64,000 nt of DNA from Flavobacterium sp. (GTDB lineage Bacteria; Bacteroidota; Bacteroidia; Flavobacteriales; Flavobacteriaceae): contig NZ_SEBR01000013.1 of NCBI RefSeq assembly GCF_004295795.1, positions 62,001-126,000 of the forward strand, read 5' to 3'. Positions 34,827 through 43,512 of the stretch are shown in pieces. Below the pieces are notes generated by a model that did not search any database, was not told where the DNA came from, and was given only the letters and a program-made list of their open reading frames with translations. Position 1 is the stretch's first letter. Every line of letters begins with the position of its first letter. The position numbers and the translations under genes are program-made.

Positions 34827-36179
34827 TTAACGCCCGAACTTCACGATGAAAGTCGTTCCGGTTTTCCCGTCGCTTTCCACCGAGATCGTTCCTCCGAGGT
34901 TTTCAATCTGCGCTTTGGTGATGAAAAGCCCGATTCCCTTGGCTTCAGGATGTTTGTGGAACATTTGGTACATGCCAAAAACCTTGTTTCCGTGTTTTTC
35001 GAGATCGATCCCGAGTCCGTTGTCCTGAATGTGGAGCGCGATTTCGCCGTCAATATATTGTGTCCACGCCTTGATTTCGGGCAAACGTTCGGGCGATTTG
35101 TACTTCATCGCATTTCCGATAAGATTCTGCAACACACTTTCAAGATAGATTTTCGAGAACATCACGGTCTTTACCTGGGCGAAGTCAGAAGTGACCGATG
35201 CTTTGTGGTTCAGGATATCGCCCTGAAGCGTTCCGACGACCTTGTCGAAAACCTCGTCAAAAGAAACAGATTCCTTCTCCAAAGCCTTGTTCTTCTTGAT
35301 CCGAAGAATTTCTATAAGATCATTCAAAGATTCGTGAAGGTTGTGCGCGACCTTTTTCATCATCGCGAAAATATTCTTGTATTCCTCGATCGAACTCTCT
35401 TCGTCCACAAGCGAAACCAGCGATTGCATATTGCTCGAAGACGAACGCAGATTGTGAGAAGTGATGTTGGCGAAGTCGTTCAATTGTTGGTTCTGGTAAG
35501 CCAATTCTTCGCCAAGCTTGCTCTGGATTTGCCCGTCGAGAATGATTTGTTTGGCGTTCAGTCTGATTCTCGAATAAGCGAAAACGACCAAGATCATCGT
35601 CGCGATCACGAACAAGACGAAGTTGATGTTGCGCGCTTTGACGTTTTCGTCCGTATCGGCCATTTTCTCATTGAGGATGTTCACCTGAAGTTCTTGGTAA
35701 GCCGCGATTTTCTAGCGGATCGAATCCATGATTTCCTTTCCTTTTTCAGAAGAAATCAAGTCGACGGCCGCATCCATGCCTTTTTCGCGTCGGGTTGCAA
35801 TCGTCAGGATCGTAAATTCCTTTTTGTGTTCGATCAGGCTTTTGAGTTCGGCGATACGATCTACGTCTTCCTTGTGACTGCCTTGCATATCTTCGAGCGA
35901 ATCGATCCAGTGGTCGACGTCTTTTTTGCCACTTTCGTAGATTGACAGGAAATTTTCTTTTCCGGTGATTGTGTAACCGCGGCCGCCCGTTTCGACGTCG
36001 GTCATGCTCGAAAGGATTTTTTCGAGAACGGTGTTGGAATTGTAGGTCCGGACAAGTGCCGCGCGATTTTGGGTAACCGAAGCAGCTCGGTTGTAAGTTG
36101 AATAGACCAGAATGCAGAACACGATCGCAACGGCCGCAAACGCGAGGTCTATCTTGTTTTTAAGCGATAAAGGTTTCAT
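34827..36179 (-). pseudogene. CHASE3-domain sensor histidine kinase interrupted by an in-frame TAG
   Basis: Two pieces share one frame. Residues 1-155 (36179-35712) have an N-terminal membrane anchor and a CHASE3-like domain (TGGRGYTITGKENFLSIYESG). A TAG at 35712-35714 follows MDSIR, and the frame continues KIAAYQELQVNILNEKMAD, a second membrane span, the H-box FANITSHNLRSSSS and an ATPase domain (NLIGNAMKYKSP, DNGLGIDLEKHGNKVFGMYQ, KGIGLFITK). Joined, it is a normal kinase of about 450 residues. A GTG at 35684 could restart the second half without its sensor. It may be a point-mutation pseudogene, or a sequencing error. Confidence 0.85.
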
Positions 36180-36451
36180 TGTGTTTGGATGGTTTCATCG
36201 GACTTTACTCCGATTGATAAGCGAATTTAGGGCAAAAAACATTTGGGTAAAAACCGATGTACGAGAGGAAAGCCCGTTTGGTTTTGCCTCAGAAATTTGA
36301 AACTGTAAGAAAATTTGTAATATGATTGACGAATTGCGAATTATCGGTTTAGAGATCAATGGAATGTTAGACGATTTTCGATTTTTTACCGATAATAAGT
36401 ATGTGGAAAACTATTTGCTTTTTATCGGATAAATGCTAAAAACCGATAGGT
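36180..36451. other. Gene-free gap with repeated ACCGATA/TATCGG motifs
   Basis: No gene was found. The motif ATCGGT or its complement ACCGAT occurs several times (for example near 36343, 36388 and 36431, with TATCGG near 36424). This may be a regulator site cluster for the flanking divergent regions, or chance in an AT-rich gap. Confidence 0.3.
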
Positions 36452-36817
36452 TCAACCGACGAATATCGTGTATTGCCAAGCCCATGCAATAAGCAAAAGC
36501 TGTAAAGGAAGCCGCACGAGCCGAACCCATTTCGGAAGTCCCAAAGCGGCAGATTCATTGGTGAGCATATAAACGTTCGCGGGAAAAATCGCGATCAGCA
36601 GCACAATGATTCCAACTGCGGAATATCGTGAAACGGCAGGAATGCAAAGTCCTATGCCAAGCGAAATCTCGGCAATGCCACTCAAAATGTTCAGCAACTT
36701 CGGATTCGGCAAATAGTCCGGGATCATCCTGGCGTAAAGCCTCGGCTTGCGAAAATGGTTCAGACCCGCCAAAATGTACAAACCTGCCATCAGGTACAAA
36801 TGCCACGCAAATTCCAT
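36452..36817 (-). CDS. DoxX-family small membrane protein
   Basis: This 121-aa protein has four membrane spans. LYLMAGLYILAGLNHFRKPRLYARMIPDYLP and LSGIAEISLGIGLCIPAVSRYSA (quoted in parts) are the DoxX pattern, including NHFxxP. Family roles are varied and mostly unknown. It lies 18 bases after the transporter gene on the same strand. Confidence 0.8.
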   Translation of the reverse strand: MEFAWHLYLMAGLYILAGLNHFRKPRLYARMIPDYLPNPKLLNILSGIAEISLGIGLCIPAVSRYSAVGIIVLLIAIFPANVYMLTNESAALGLPKWVRLVRLPLQLLLIAWAWQYTIFVG

Positions 36818-36835
36818 AATCGGTTTTCTTGAAAG

Positions 36836-37756
36836 TTAAGTGTTTTTGCGTTTGCCCTTTCGGAAATTAACGTTCATGATCACGATGGCAAACAAAATCA
36901 GCGCAATCCCAAACCACTGCAATGCCGTCACTTTCTCGTGCAAAAGCAGCCAGGCCATCGTCACCGAAACCGGCAATTCGAGAGCAGAAACGATGCTTCC
37001 AAGCCCGATTCCCGTTTTCGGAAAACCCATATTGAGCAGAATAGGAGGAATGATCGTCCCGAAAATCGCCACGAACAATCCCCATTTGTAGAAAATGTCG
37101 TAGTTGAAAGGCGTGTGTTGCGTGGCCAAGGCAAAAAACAGGATTACGACCGCGCCGCCCAAAAGCATGTACAAACTTCGCAGCGAAGACGAAAGCGAAA
37201 CGGCGATGCGGTTCGAGGTGAACATTGTCGTCGTGAACGAAGCCGCGGCGAGCAACCCCAAAACAAGTCCGCGCCAATCGAGTCCGGCTACGTTTTCGAC
37301 CAGATTCGTCGCCAAAGCCGTTCCTATCAAAACCACGAAGACGGCCGCAATCTTGAGCGGAGACGGACGCTTTTTGTCAAGAAACATCTCCAGAAGCACG
37401 CCTATCCAAACCGTTTGCATCAAAAGCACGATACCGATCGAAACCGGAATGAACTTCACGGCCATATAATAGAAAATGCTAGTCAACCCCGTGGAAGTTC
37501 CGGCGAGCAGCAATTGTTTTATATCGGTTTTTGTCGCTTTTGGCTCATCGGTTTTTTTCTTGCGGAAAGCATTGATAAGCAACAAAGCCAGAATCCCGAT
37601 AATGAATTGGGACGAAATCACTTCGGCAGGCGTGAAAGGCAATCCCGTGACGCCTTTGTCGTGGTAAGCGAGTTTCACGAAAGTGGCGAGCATGCCGTAA
37701 CTCGTGGCACCAAGCCCGACTAGAAATACGCCTTTGAGAATGTTGTTGTTTGACAT
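36836..37756 (-). CDS. EamA / DMT-superfamily transporter
   Basis: This 306-aa protein has ten hydrophobic spans in two EamA halves (GVFLVGLGATSYGMLATFVKL; GLVLGLLAAASFTTTMFTSN). FPKTGIGLGSIVSALELPVSV is the characteristic C-terminal motif. It is probably a metabolite exporter; the substrate is unknown. ATG 37756 (MSNNNILKG) was chosen over an upstream in-frame start. Confidence 0.85.
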   Translation of the reverse strand: MSNNNILKGVFLVGLGATSYGMLATFVKLAYHDKGVTGLPFTPAEVISSQFIIGILALLLINAFRKKKTDEPKATKTDIKQLLLAGTSTGLTSIFYYMAVKFIPVSIGIVLLMQTVWIGVLLEMFLDKKRPSPLKIAAVFVVLIGTALATNLVENVAGLDWRGLVLGLLAAASFTTTMFTSNRIAVSLSSSLRSLYMLLGGAVVILFFALATQHTPFNYDIFYKWGLFVAIFGTIIPPILLNMGFPKTGIGLGSIVSALELPVSVTMAWLLLHEKVTALQWFGIALILFAIVIMNVNFRKGKRKNT

Positions 37757-37813
37757 CGGAATTTTTAAAAAAGCCTGCAAAGATAGGCAATTCCGATTCA
37801 CGAAAAATGCAGT

Positions 37814-38383
37814 TTATTTGAGATTCCAACCCGAAGCAACCAACTTCCGCTTACAGCCAAAACAAAATCCTGTCTCGAGATCTTTGGTGTTCTTGCCTTT
37901 CGCGTCTCGCATGAAACACGATTTTTCGGGGCAATGCGGCAAGCCTTCGGTGTGTCCGAGTTCGTGGATGGCGACTTTGTAAAGTTGCTCGGGTTTTTTG
38001 GTTTTGGACAGCCGAAAAGTCGAGGCAACGCAAGATTTTCCGGGGCAAAATCCCAAACCCATCACGCCCCAATCTTTGAACTTGCCTTTTGTCGTCGAAA
38101 TGTCTTTGTTGGTGAGTCCGATGACGAGCTGGTTTCCCGGCGTGCGTCTTTCGAGAAAACGAATGATGGAATCGGCACGACGGCGCGTTTTGGATGCATT
38201 CCAGCTGTCTTTCGGAAAATCGATGCTGGGCAGGATTTTTACATCGGAGTAGATTTTTGAAATTTCCGTCCGGATTTTTTCCGCATCGGAACCTGAGAAA
38301 TCGGAAAAAGGTTGAAGGAAAATCGTGCGTTTTTCGGCATCGGAACATCCGAAGACAAAAAATAGCACCACCAAAAAAGGCAT
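37814..38383 (-). CDS. Archaemetzincin-like (M54) lipoprotein
   Basis: This 189-aa protein starts MPFLVVLFFVFGCSDAEKR, with a lipobox Cys at 14. The C-terminal part has the full archaemetzincin signature: HELGHTEGLPHC for zinc, then PEKSCFM and ETGFCFGC with the Cys residues of the second structural zinc. It is predicted as an envelope metallopeptidase. ATG 38383 was chosen because the lipobox begins there and the previous gene stops at 38406. Upstream ATG 38428 would overlap that gene. Confidence 0.85.
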   Translation of the reverse strand: MPFLVVLFFVFGCSDAEKRTIFLQPFSDFSGSDAEKIRTEISKIYSDVKILPSIDFPKDSWNASKTRRRADSIIRFLERRTPGNQLVIGLTNKDISTTKGKFKDWGVMGLGFCPGKSCVASTFRLSKTKKPEQLYKVAIHELGHTEGLPHCPEKSCFMRDAKGKNTKDLETGFCFGCKRKLVASGWNLK

Positions 38384-38405
38384 CCGCGGAAGCGAAAATC
38401 CAAAA

Positions 38406-38963
38406 CTAGATTTCGATGTCCAAGCCATATTTCTGAAGTAATCCGAGAGTGGCCGCAAGCTCAATTTTCATGCCGCGAACGGAGTTGTTCTCAGGATCGA
38501 TCGTGAAATTTCGGGAAGACCGAAAATCGGCTTTTTCGAGATTCGTGTTGTCGAAAATCGCGCGCGAGAAATCGCAATCGGTAAAAACGGCTTGGTTCAG
38601 ATCTGTTTCCGAAAAATCGACCTCTCGCAACGAACAGCCCAAAAAGTGTCGCCTGCGAAGTTTCATCCTGAAAAACGAGGCGAAATCGAGTTGACAATTC
38701 TCGAATTCGGCCGAGAAAATCATCGTGTTGCACTGGTCGAACCGAAAGCCCAAAAGTTTGCAACCGCGAAAAGTAACGTCGCGAAAACCCGTTTTGGAAA
38801 CGCGCGACATGCTGAAATTGCAGTCCTGGAAAACACAGTCGACAAAGCTCGAATTCCCAAAATCGACGTTCGAAAAATCGACGTTTTCAAATGTACAATT
38901 GTCGTATTCGCCTTTTTTGAATTCGAAATTGCGATCCAATGTTTGGTCTGCGGTAAATGCCAT
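38406..38963 (-). CDS. Pentapeptide-repeat protein
   Basis: This 185-aa protein is a right-handed quadrilateral helix of A(D/N)LXX-type repeats: CTFENVDFSNVDFGNSSF, DCNFSMSRVSKTGF, ETDLNQAVFTDCDFSRAIF, TNLEKADFRSS. The size and cysteine-rich repeats recall Qnr-like DNA-gyrase-protecting proteins, but that function cannot be claimed from sequence. The start is fixed by TATTTTTG exactly 4 bases upstream, although the frame is open to 39080. Confidence 0.88.
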   Translation of the reverse strand: MAFTADQTLDRNFEFKKGEYDNCTFENVDFSNVDFGNSSFVDCVFQDCNFSMSRVSKTGFRDVTFRGCKLLGFRFDQCNTMIFSAEFENCQLDFASFFRMKLRRRHFLGCSLREVDFSETDLNQAVFTDCDFSRAIFDNTNLEKADFRSSRNFTIDPENNSVRGMKIELAATLGLLQKYGLDIEI

Positions 38964-38967
38964 TTCG

Positions 38968-38975
38968 CAAAAATA
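38968..38975 (-). promoter_or_regulatory. TATTTTTG -7 box, 4 nt before ATG
   Basis: Minus strand TATTTTTG-CGAA-ATG (38963) lies inside the 5' end region downstream of the LLM oxidoreductase, giving the pentapeptide gene its own leaderless-type promoter. Confidence 0.6.
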
Positions 38976-39028
38976 AGCATTCGGCAGCACGAAACTCGGT
39001 GTTTGGTTATTTTGGACGTGACGACGCG

Positions 39029-40030
39029 TCAGAGAAAAAGTCCGGCCATCAATTCGTAAGACCGTTTTCTGTCTTCCCAACTTTCGGTGGGCGTCGCGAT
39101 CATGATCTCGTCGGTTTCGTACCTGTCGGCGATCTTGAGGAATTCCGACTTGATCTTTTCTGGCGTTCCGGCCACGAAACGTCCGCGGTTAAAGGCCATT
39201 CGCGCTTTTTGTTGCATCGAGAAATTCATTTTCTTGATTTCTTCCAGCGTTGGATAGTCGCCTTGTCCGCCCATTTCGATGTACAGGATCCGAAACTGGA
39301 AATCGGTGATCCAATCCTGCACTTTTTGTTCGTCTTCGGAACAGAAGCCAAAAATCCCTACGTTCACCTTTGGTGTCTTGAGTTCCTTCGATGGCTTGAA
39401 ATTGTGCCGATAGAATTCTGCGGTATCCGGTCCGCCTTCGGGATTTATGAATTGGGCGAACGACAGTGCAAAACCGAAATGTGCAGCAAATTGGGCGCTT
39501 CCGCCGCTTGAGGTAAGCATCCACATTTCTGGCAATTCGTCAGGTTGCGGATACGATTTCACTTTTTCCTGAACCGAATCAGGTTCGCTATCGCCTCTGA
39601 AAAACGCCTGGAGATCGATCAATTGCTGATAAAAATCCTTTTCCGAAAACTGGTTCGAAGGATTCAGAAGATAAGCCGACAACCTGTCGCCGCCGGGCGC
39701 GCGTCCAATTCCCAAATCGATCCTGTTCGGGTAAAGAGTCTCGAGCAATCCGAAGTTCTCGGCAACTTTCAAAGTGCTGTGATTGGGCAACATGATTCCG
39801 CCCGAACCAACGCGGATCTTTGAAGTCTGGGAAGCCAGATATGGAATCAGGACTTCGGGCGCGGTTCCGGCCACAAGTTTGAAATTGTGGTGTTCGGAGA
39901 CCCAAAAACGCGTGTAACCGAGCTGTTCTGCAAGGTGGGCGAGTTTGCCCGATTCCTCAAGTGCTTCGCGTGCGTTCGAGCCGCGTCTTATCTGGGATTG
40001 GTCGAGAACCGAAAGTTGGAGTTTTGTCAT
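39029..40030 (-). CDS. LLM-class flavin-dependent oxidoreductase
   Basis: This 333-aa TIM-barrel protein resembles bacterial luciferase-like monooxygenases of the MsnO8 group: RFWVSEHHN, GTAPEVLIPYLASQTSKIRVGSGG (quoted in parts), LPNHSTLKVAENF and RIDLGIGRAPG. FMN is the expected cofactor. Substrate is unknown. ATG 40030 was chosen because a TACCTTTA box lies 4 bases before it. Confidence 0.9.
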   Translation of the reverse strand: MTKLQLSVLDQSQIRRGSNAREALEESGKLAHLAEQLGYTRFWVSEHHNFKLVAGTAPEVLIPYLASQTSKIRVGSGGIMLPNHSTLKVAENFGLLETLYPNRIDLGIGRAPGGDRLSAYLLNPSNQFSEKDFYQQLIDLQAFFRGDSEPDSVQEKVKSYPQPDELPEMWMLTSSGGSAQFAAHFGFALSFAQFINPEGGPDTAEFYRHNFKPSKELKTPKVNVGIFGFCSEDEQKVQDWITDFQFRILYIEMGGQGDYPTLEEIKKMNFSMQQKARMAFNRGRFVAGTPEKIKSEFLKIADRYETDEIMIATPTESWEDRKRSYELMAGLFL

Positions 40031-40034
40031 TCCG

Positions 40035-40042
40035 TAAAGGTA
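40035..40042 (-). promoter_or_regulatory. TACCTTTA -7 box, 4 nt before ATG
   Basis: Minus strand TACCTTTA-CGGA-ATG (40030). One mismatch (final A for G). Confidence 0.5.
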
Positions 40043-40110
40043 AATCACAAAAAAAGGCCGCGCTCCAGAATTAACAAAGCATTGAAGAAACTTGCTTTAC
40101 TCGAGGAAAG

Positions 40111-40557
40111 TTATGTGATGTTTGTTCGGTTTTTCCAGTTTTCGGCTGTCATTTCAAACTTGATTTCACTTCCGTGGAAGCCATTTTTCGACCATCCGGA
40201 AAGCTCGTAGAATTTTTCGGCTCTCGTATTGGGCGAAGTGCCGAGCCAAACGTATTTTTTGTTTTGGGAAAAATACCAATCGAGCATGACATCGTGAAGT
40301 TGTCGGCCGATGCCTTTTTGGTCGTGGTCCGGATGCACGAAAAGCGCCCAGATGTTCTCGTCTTTGAGATCGGCGATCGAGAAGCCGACAATTCGTGAAC
40401 CGATTTCGAAAATCCAGCCTTTTCCTCGTTCAAAAAGAAATTCGCGGCAATCGTCGTCCGAAACCAACGCCGGATTGGAAAGCGTATTCTCTTTTACGGC
40501 ATTTCGTACGATTTGAATTTGTTCGATGTCTGCCAAAATGGCTTCGCGCAAACCCAT
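40111..40557 (-). CDS. GNAT-family N-acetyltransferase
   Basis: This 148-aa protein has the acetyl-CoA-binding block IWALFVHPDHDQKGIGRQLHD, with the Q/RxxGxG/A motif as QKGIGR, and the C-terminal LGTSPNTRAEKFYELSGW. The acceptor is unknown. It starts one base after the stop of a 52-aa gene, so the two are co-translated. Confidence 0.88.
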   Translation of the reverse strand: MGLREAILADIEQIQIVRNAVKENTLSNPALVSDDDCREFLFERGKGWIFEIGSRIVGFSIADLKDENIWALFVHPDHDQKGIGRQLHDVMLDWYFSQNKKYVWLGTSPNTRAEKFYELSGWSKNGFHGSEIKFEMTAENWKNRTNIT

Positions 40558-40558
40558 T

Positions 40559-40717
40559 TTAGGCGGGAACCGAAATTTCGGTGGTAAAATCGTTGTTGTT
40601 CACCACGCGATCGTGCTTGGCCGAACAATTGAATATGAGCCCGAGATAAAGCAAACCTGCCGCGGCGACGGCGATTCCCAGGATCAGGAAGTTTGGCGTG
40701 TTGAAGATTCTTTTCAT
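40559..40717 (-). CDS. 52-aa single-span membrane protein
   Basis: A short frame reads MKRIFNTPNFLILGIAVAAA and on to a polar tail ending TTEISVPA, with one membrane span near residues 9-29. The stop is one base before the GNAT ATG. A cytoplasmic basic start and an acidic tail suggest a type I-like orientation. No homologue was recognised; the reality of the gene rests on the hydrophobic design and tight spacing. Confidence 0.5.
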   Translation of the reverse strand: MKRIFNTPNFLILGIAVAAAGLLYLGLIFNCSAKHDRVVNNNDFTTEISVPA

Positions 40718-40793
40718 GATTAGGTTGATTGATGTTTCGGAGTAGACGAAAATCGTGCCGAAATGTTACAGAAATCATAAAGTTTTTTGGTGA

Positions 40794-40841
40794 CGCGGAG
40801 TTTTTAACTCCGCGGACTGTGTGTCGGAGTTTGCAACTCCG
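40794..40841. repeat. Paired REP-like hairpin element, copy 2
   Basis: CGCGGAGTT / AACTCCGCG with loop TTT, a 10-nt spacer with GTGTGT, then CGGAGTT / AACTCCG with loop TGC. Compared with copy 1 (10819-10866), the A-T pair in the first stem is G-C here on both sides, and the second stem changes likewise, so pairing is preserved. Confidence 0.8.
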
Positions 40842-40851
40842 GCTTTTAAAT

Positions 40852-42021
40852 TCAGAAAAGTCCGGCCAATACTTGGTTTTCAATGCCGATTTTTTTGTAA
40901 TCGAAACCCAGTTTTTGCTGCAACAAACTCGCGTAGACACTGCGAAAATCGATTTGGTGTTTCAAATCGCCATTGTCCAAATCGGAAAGGTTCGGGTTTT
41001 GGCCGATGACTTTGCCTTTGTTCTGTCCGCCAATCACGAACATCGGAGCGGCTGTTCCGTGGTCGGTGCCGCGGCCGTTGTCTTTCACGCGTCGCCCGAA
41101 CTCCGAAAAAACGACGATTGTCACGTTTTGTAATTGATTCGATTTTTTTAAGTCGGAGTAAAAGCTGAAAACCGCATCATTGAGTTCACTCAGGCGATTT
41201 TTGTGCAAAGCCAGTTGGTTGTCGTGCGTATCGAATCCGTTCAAGGACGTGTAATAAACCTTGGAATTGAGATTGCCTTTGATGAGTTTTGAGATCCATT
41301 CGAGGTTTTTTCCAAGGTTGGTTTTCGGATACGAAACGTCTGACGCGGCGGCTTTCGACAAAGCATTCTGAATGTCGTCCGAACCTTCGACAACGGAACC
41401 CGCAATTTTGCGCACAAAATCCAACTGCGGATTGTCCGAAAGTTTCACACCCGAATTTTCCTTGTTCCGAACCACAAAACGCGACGGATCTTTGACCGTG
41501 ATCGCATTCGGCTCATCGCCTTTGAGCGCCAGATTGTCAATGGAATCGATGTTCACGCCAGCCGTAAGTTCGTTATCCTTGCACTGCAAATCGAGGTAAC
41601 GGCCGAGCCAGCCTTGCGTGAGATATTCGTTCGAAGCCGAAGCCGTCTGCCAGATTTCCTGACTGCGAAAATGCGAGCGAACAGGTTCTGGATACCCGAC
41701 ATTTTGCACGATCGACAAATTTCCGTCCTGTTGCAGCTGCGCAAAACCCGACAAAGCCGGATGAAAAGCCATGCCTTTGTGAGCGCTGATGACTTCGGAA
41801 TTGTGCAATGCGATCGCCGGCCGAAGTTCCTGATACAAAACGTCGTCATAAGGAACGAAAGTGTTCAGCCCGTCGTTTCCACCGTTGAGTTGGACGAAAA
41901 CCACGCTTTGTTCGCCAACGACCAAATTCGATTGGTTGCCGAAGGCGTAAAGGAAATCGGGAAGGAGCAAAGTGCCTCCGGTAAAAGTTCCGGTCAACGT
42001 CAAAAATTTTCTCCTGTTCAT
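40852..42021 (-). CDS. DUF1501-family secreted protein with Tat-like signal
   Basis: This 389-aa protein begins MNRRKFLTLTGTFTGGTLLL: RRKFL followed by a hydrophobic run is a twin-arginine-type signal. FVQLNGGNDGLNTFVPYDD and GTDHGTAAPMFVIGG are DUF1501 blocks related to the alkaline phosphatase/sulfatase fold. DUF1501 genes regularly pair with DUF1800 genes, as here (10-bp gap). The joint function is unknown. Confidence 0.88.
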   Translation of the reverse strand: MNRRKFLTLTGTFTGGTLLLPDFLYAFGNQSNLVVGEQSVVFVQLNGGNDGLNTFVPYDDVLYQELRPAIALHNSEVISAHKGMAFHPALSGFAQLQQDGNLSIVQNVGYPEPVRSHFRSQEIWQTASASNEYLTQGWLGRYLDLQCKDNELTAGVNIDSIDNLALKGDEPNAITVKDPSRFVVRNKENSGVKLSDNPQLDFVRKIAGSVVEGSDDIQNALSKAAASDVSYPKTNLGKNLEWISKLIKGNLNSKVYYTSLNGFDTHDNQLALHKNRLSELNDAVFSFYSDLKKSNQLQNVTIVVFSEFGRRVKDNGRGTDHGTAAPMFVIGGQNKGKVIGQNPNLSDLDNGDLKHQIDFRSVYASLLQQKLGFDYKKIGIENQVLAGLF

Positions 42022-42031
42022 GGTTTTGCGT

Positions 42032-43426
42032 TTAGATGAGTTGGAATTCGGGCGTTTTGACCATATCGTTGAACAACCTCAAAACGGTATTTTCGGCTCC
42101 GGGCGATTTTGGGTCGAAGTCATATTTGAGCAATTTTTCGAAATCGTCCTGAAGATTCTTGTCGGTCGTGAATAGCAAACGGTCGGTCAAAGCCGAAATG
42201 ATCTCGAGATTGTCGCCGTTCTTTGGAAAGTTAAGTTCGATGTCCAAACGCGTTTCTTTGTCGGGCGTCTCGTTTTCGTCCATCAATTCCTTGGGCTTTC
42301 CGCGGTTGATGTTTTTTCCGGCGCACAAAGCATCGGCTACGGTATTGCGTTGCAGGAAAATCTGCGAGGTGAGCCACGACCTGCCGCCATCCCAACCTTT
42401 CACATTTGGTTGGTTGAACAAATCCATGCCTTGCTGGCGCAGGAAAACCGCAACGGCATAAGATGGTTTGCGCTTGATTTTGAGTTCGTCCCACAACTGC
42501 AAAACGTAAGTCAGCGGATCCTTGATTTTCGAACCGGCGCTGTCTTTCGCAAATTCTTCGGTAAAGATCTTGGTCAGAAATGGCTTGAGTTCGAAGTTCG
42601 ACTCACGCAGGAAATCGCCGTAATACTTGACGAGTTTTTCATCGGGATTGTCGTAAATGAACCATTTGAGGATTTTTCTCGTGATGTGGTAAGGCGCATT
42701 CGGCTGATCGAAAATGATGTCGACGAGATCGTCGGCCTTGAATTTCCCGGATTTTCCAAAGTAAACGATAACTTCGTTGTCTTCGAATTTAGGACGATAA
42801 ACCGCGCTGTCGTTTCCAAGATGGAGTCCGGCGAGCGCTTTTGCCCCGTTCTTGATGTCGTCTTCCGAATAATTCCCGATTCCGATAGTAAAAAGTTCCA
42901 GTAATTCGCGACTCAGATTCTCGTTGATTTTCCCGACGCGATTGTCAGTATTGTCGAGATAACGCACCATCGCATTCGACTTGAGAATGGCTTTGGTCAA
43001 GGTCTTTAGATTGCCGAAAGCGTGCTGGCGCAAAATCGCGTTGTGCTGGTAAATCCACCAATTCATCTTGACTTTTTGGGCCGATGCAACAAAGTGATTG
43101 TGCCAGAAAACGGTCATTTTCTCACGAAGCGGAAACTCCGACGAGGTCATTTTGTCGAGCCACCAAACACGCAGTTCCAAAGCATTGCGAAGTTGTCTGC
43201 GAAGCGCTTTCTTGTTTTCTTCACTTGCCGAATCTTTTATCCTTTGCCGATATTGTTGAAATTCCGCCAAGGTTTTGGGATCGTCATCAAGACATTTCGG
43301 ACCAGACTTGTCGTAAGAAGCCGAAAACGAATCAGACAGGAATTTTTCGAGGCCTTTCTTGCCGATGGCGTCAGAATGTTTGCCCGAAAATCCGAGGCGT
43401 AGCGACCAAAGCGTGTTGCGGTTCAT
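42032..43426 (-). CDS. DUF1800-family protein
   Basis: This 464-aa protein has the N-terminal LWSLRLGFSGKHSDAIGKKG, then WWLDKMTSSEFPLREKMTVFWHNHF, NLSRELLELFTIGIGNYSEDD and WDGGRSWLTSQIFLQRN, the conserved DUF1800 landmarks. It lacks an obvious signal peptide. It is the first gene of a two-gene unit with the DUF1501 protein. Confidence 0.88.
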   Translation of the reverse strand: MNRNTLWSLRLGFSGKHSDAIGKKGLEKFLSDSFSASYDKSGPKCLDDDPKTLAEFQQYRQRIKDSASEENKKALRRQLRNALELRVWWLDKMTSSEFPLREKMTVFWHNHFVASAQKVKMNWWIYQHNAILRQHAFGNLKTLTKAILKSNAMVRYLDNTDNRVGKINENLSRELLELFTIGIGNYSEDDIKNGAKALAGLHLGNDSAVYRPKFEDNEVIVYFGKSGKFKADDLVDIIFDQPNAPYHITRKILKWFIYDNPDEKLVKYYGDFLRESNFELKPFLTKIFTEEFAKDSAGSKIKDPLTYVLQLWDELKIKRKPSYAVAVFLRQQGMDLFNQPNVKGWDGGRSWLTSQIFLQRNTVADALCAGKNINRGKPKELMDENETPDKETRLDIELNFPKNGDNLEIISALTDRLLFTTDKNLQDDFEKLLKYDFDPKSPGAENTVLRLFNDMVKTPEFQLI

Positions 43427-43512
43427 GGCATCTTTTTTAGTAAGACCGGATTTTCCCGATCGGGTTTAAAATAAAACGTGAAATTTTGGAGTTATTTGAG
43501 AAACCTTCCAAT

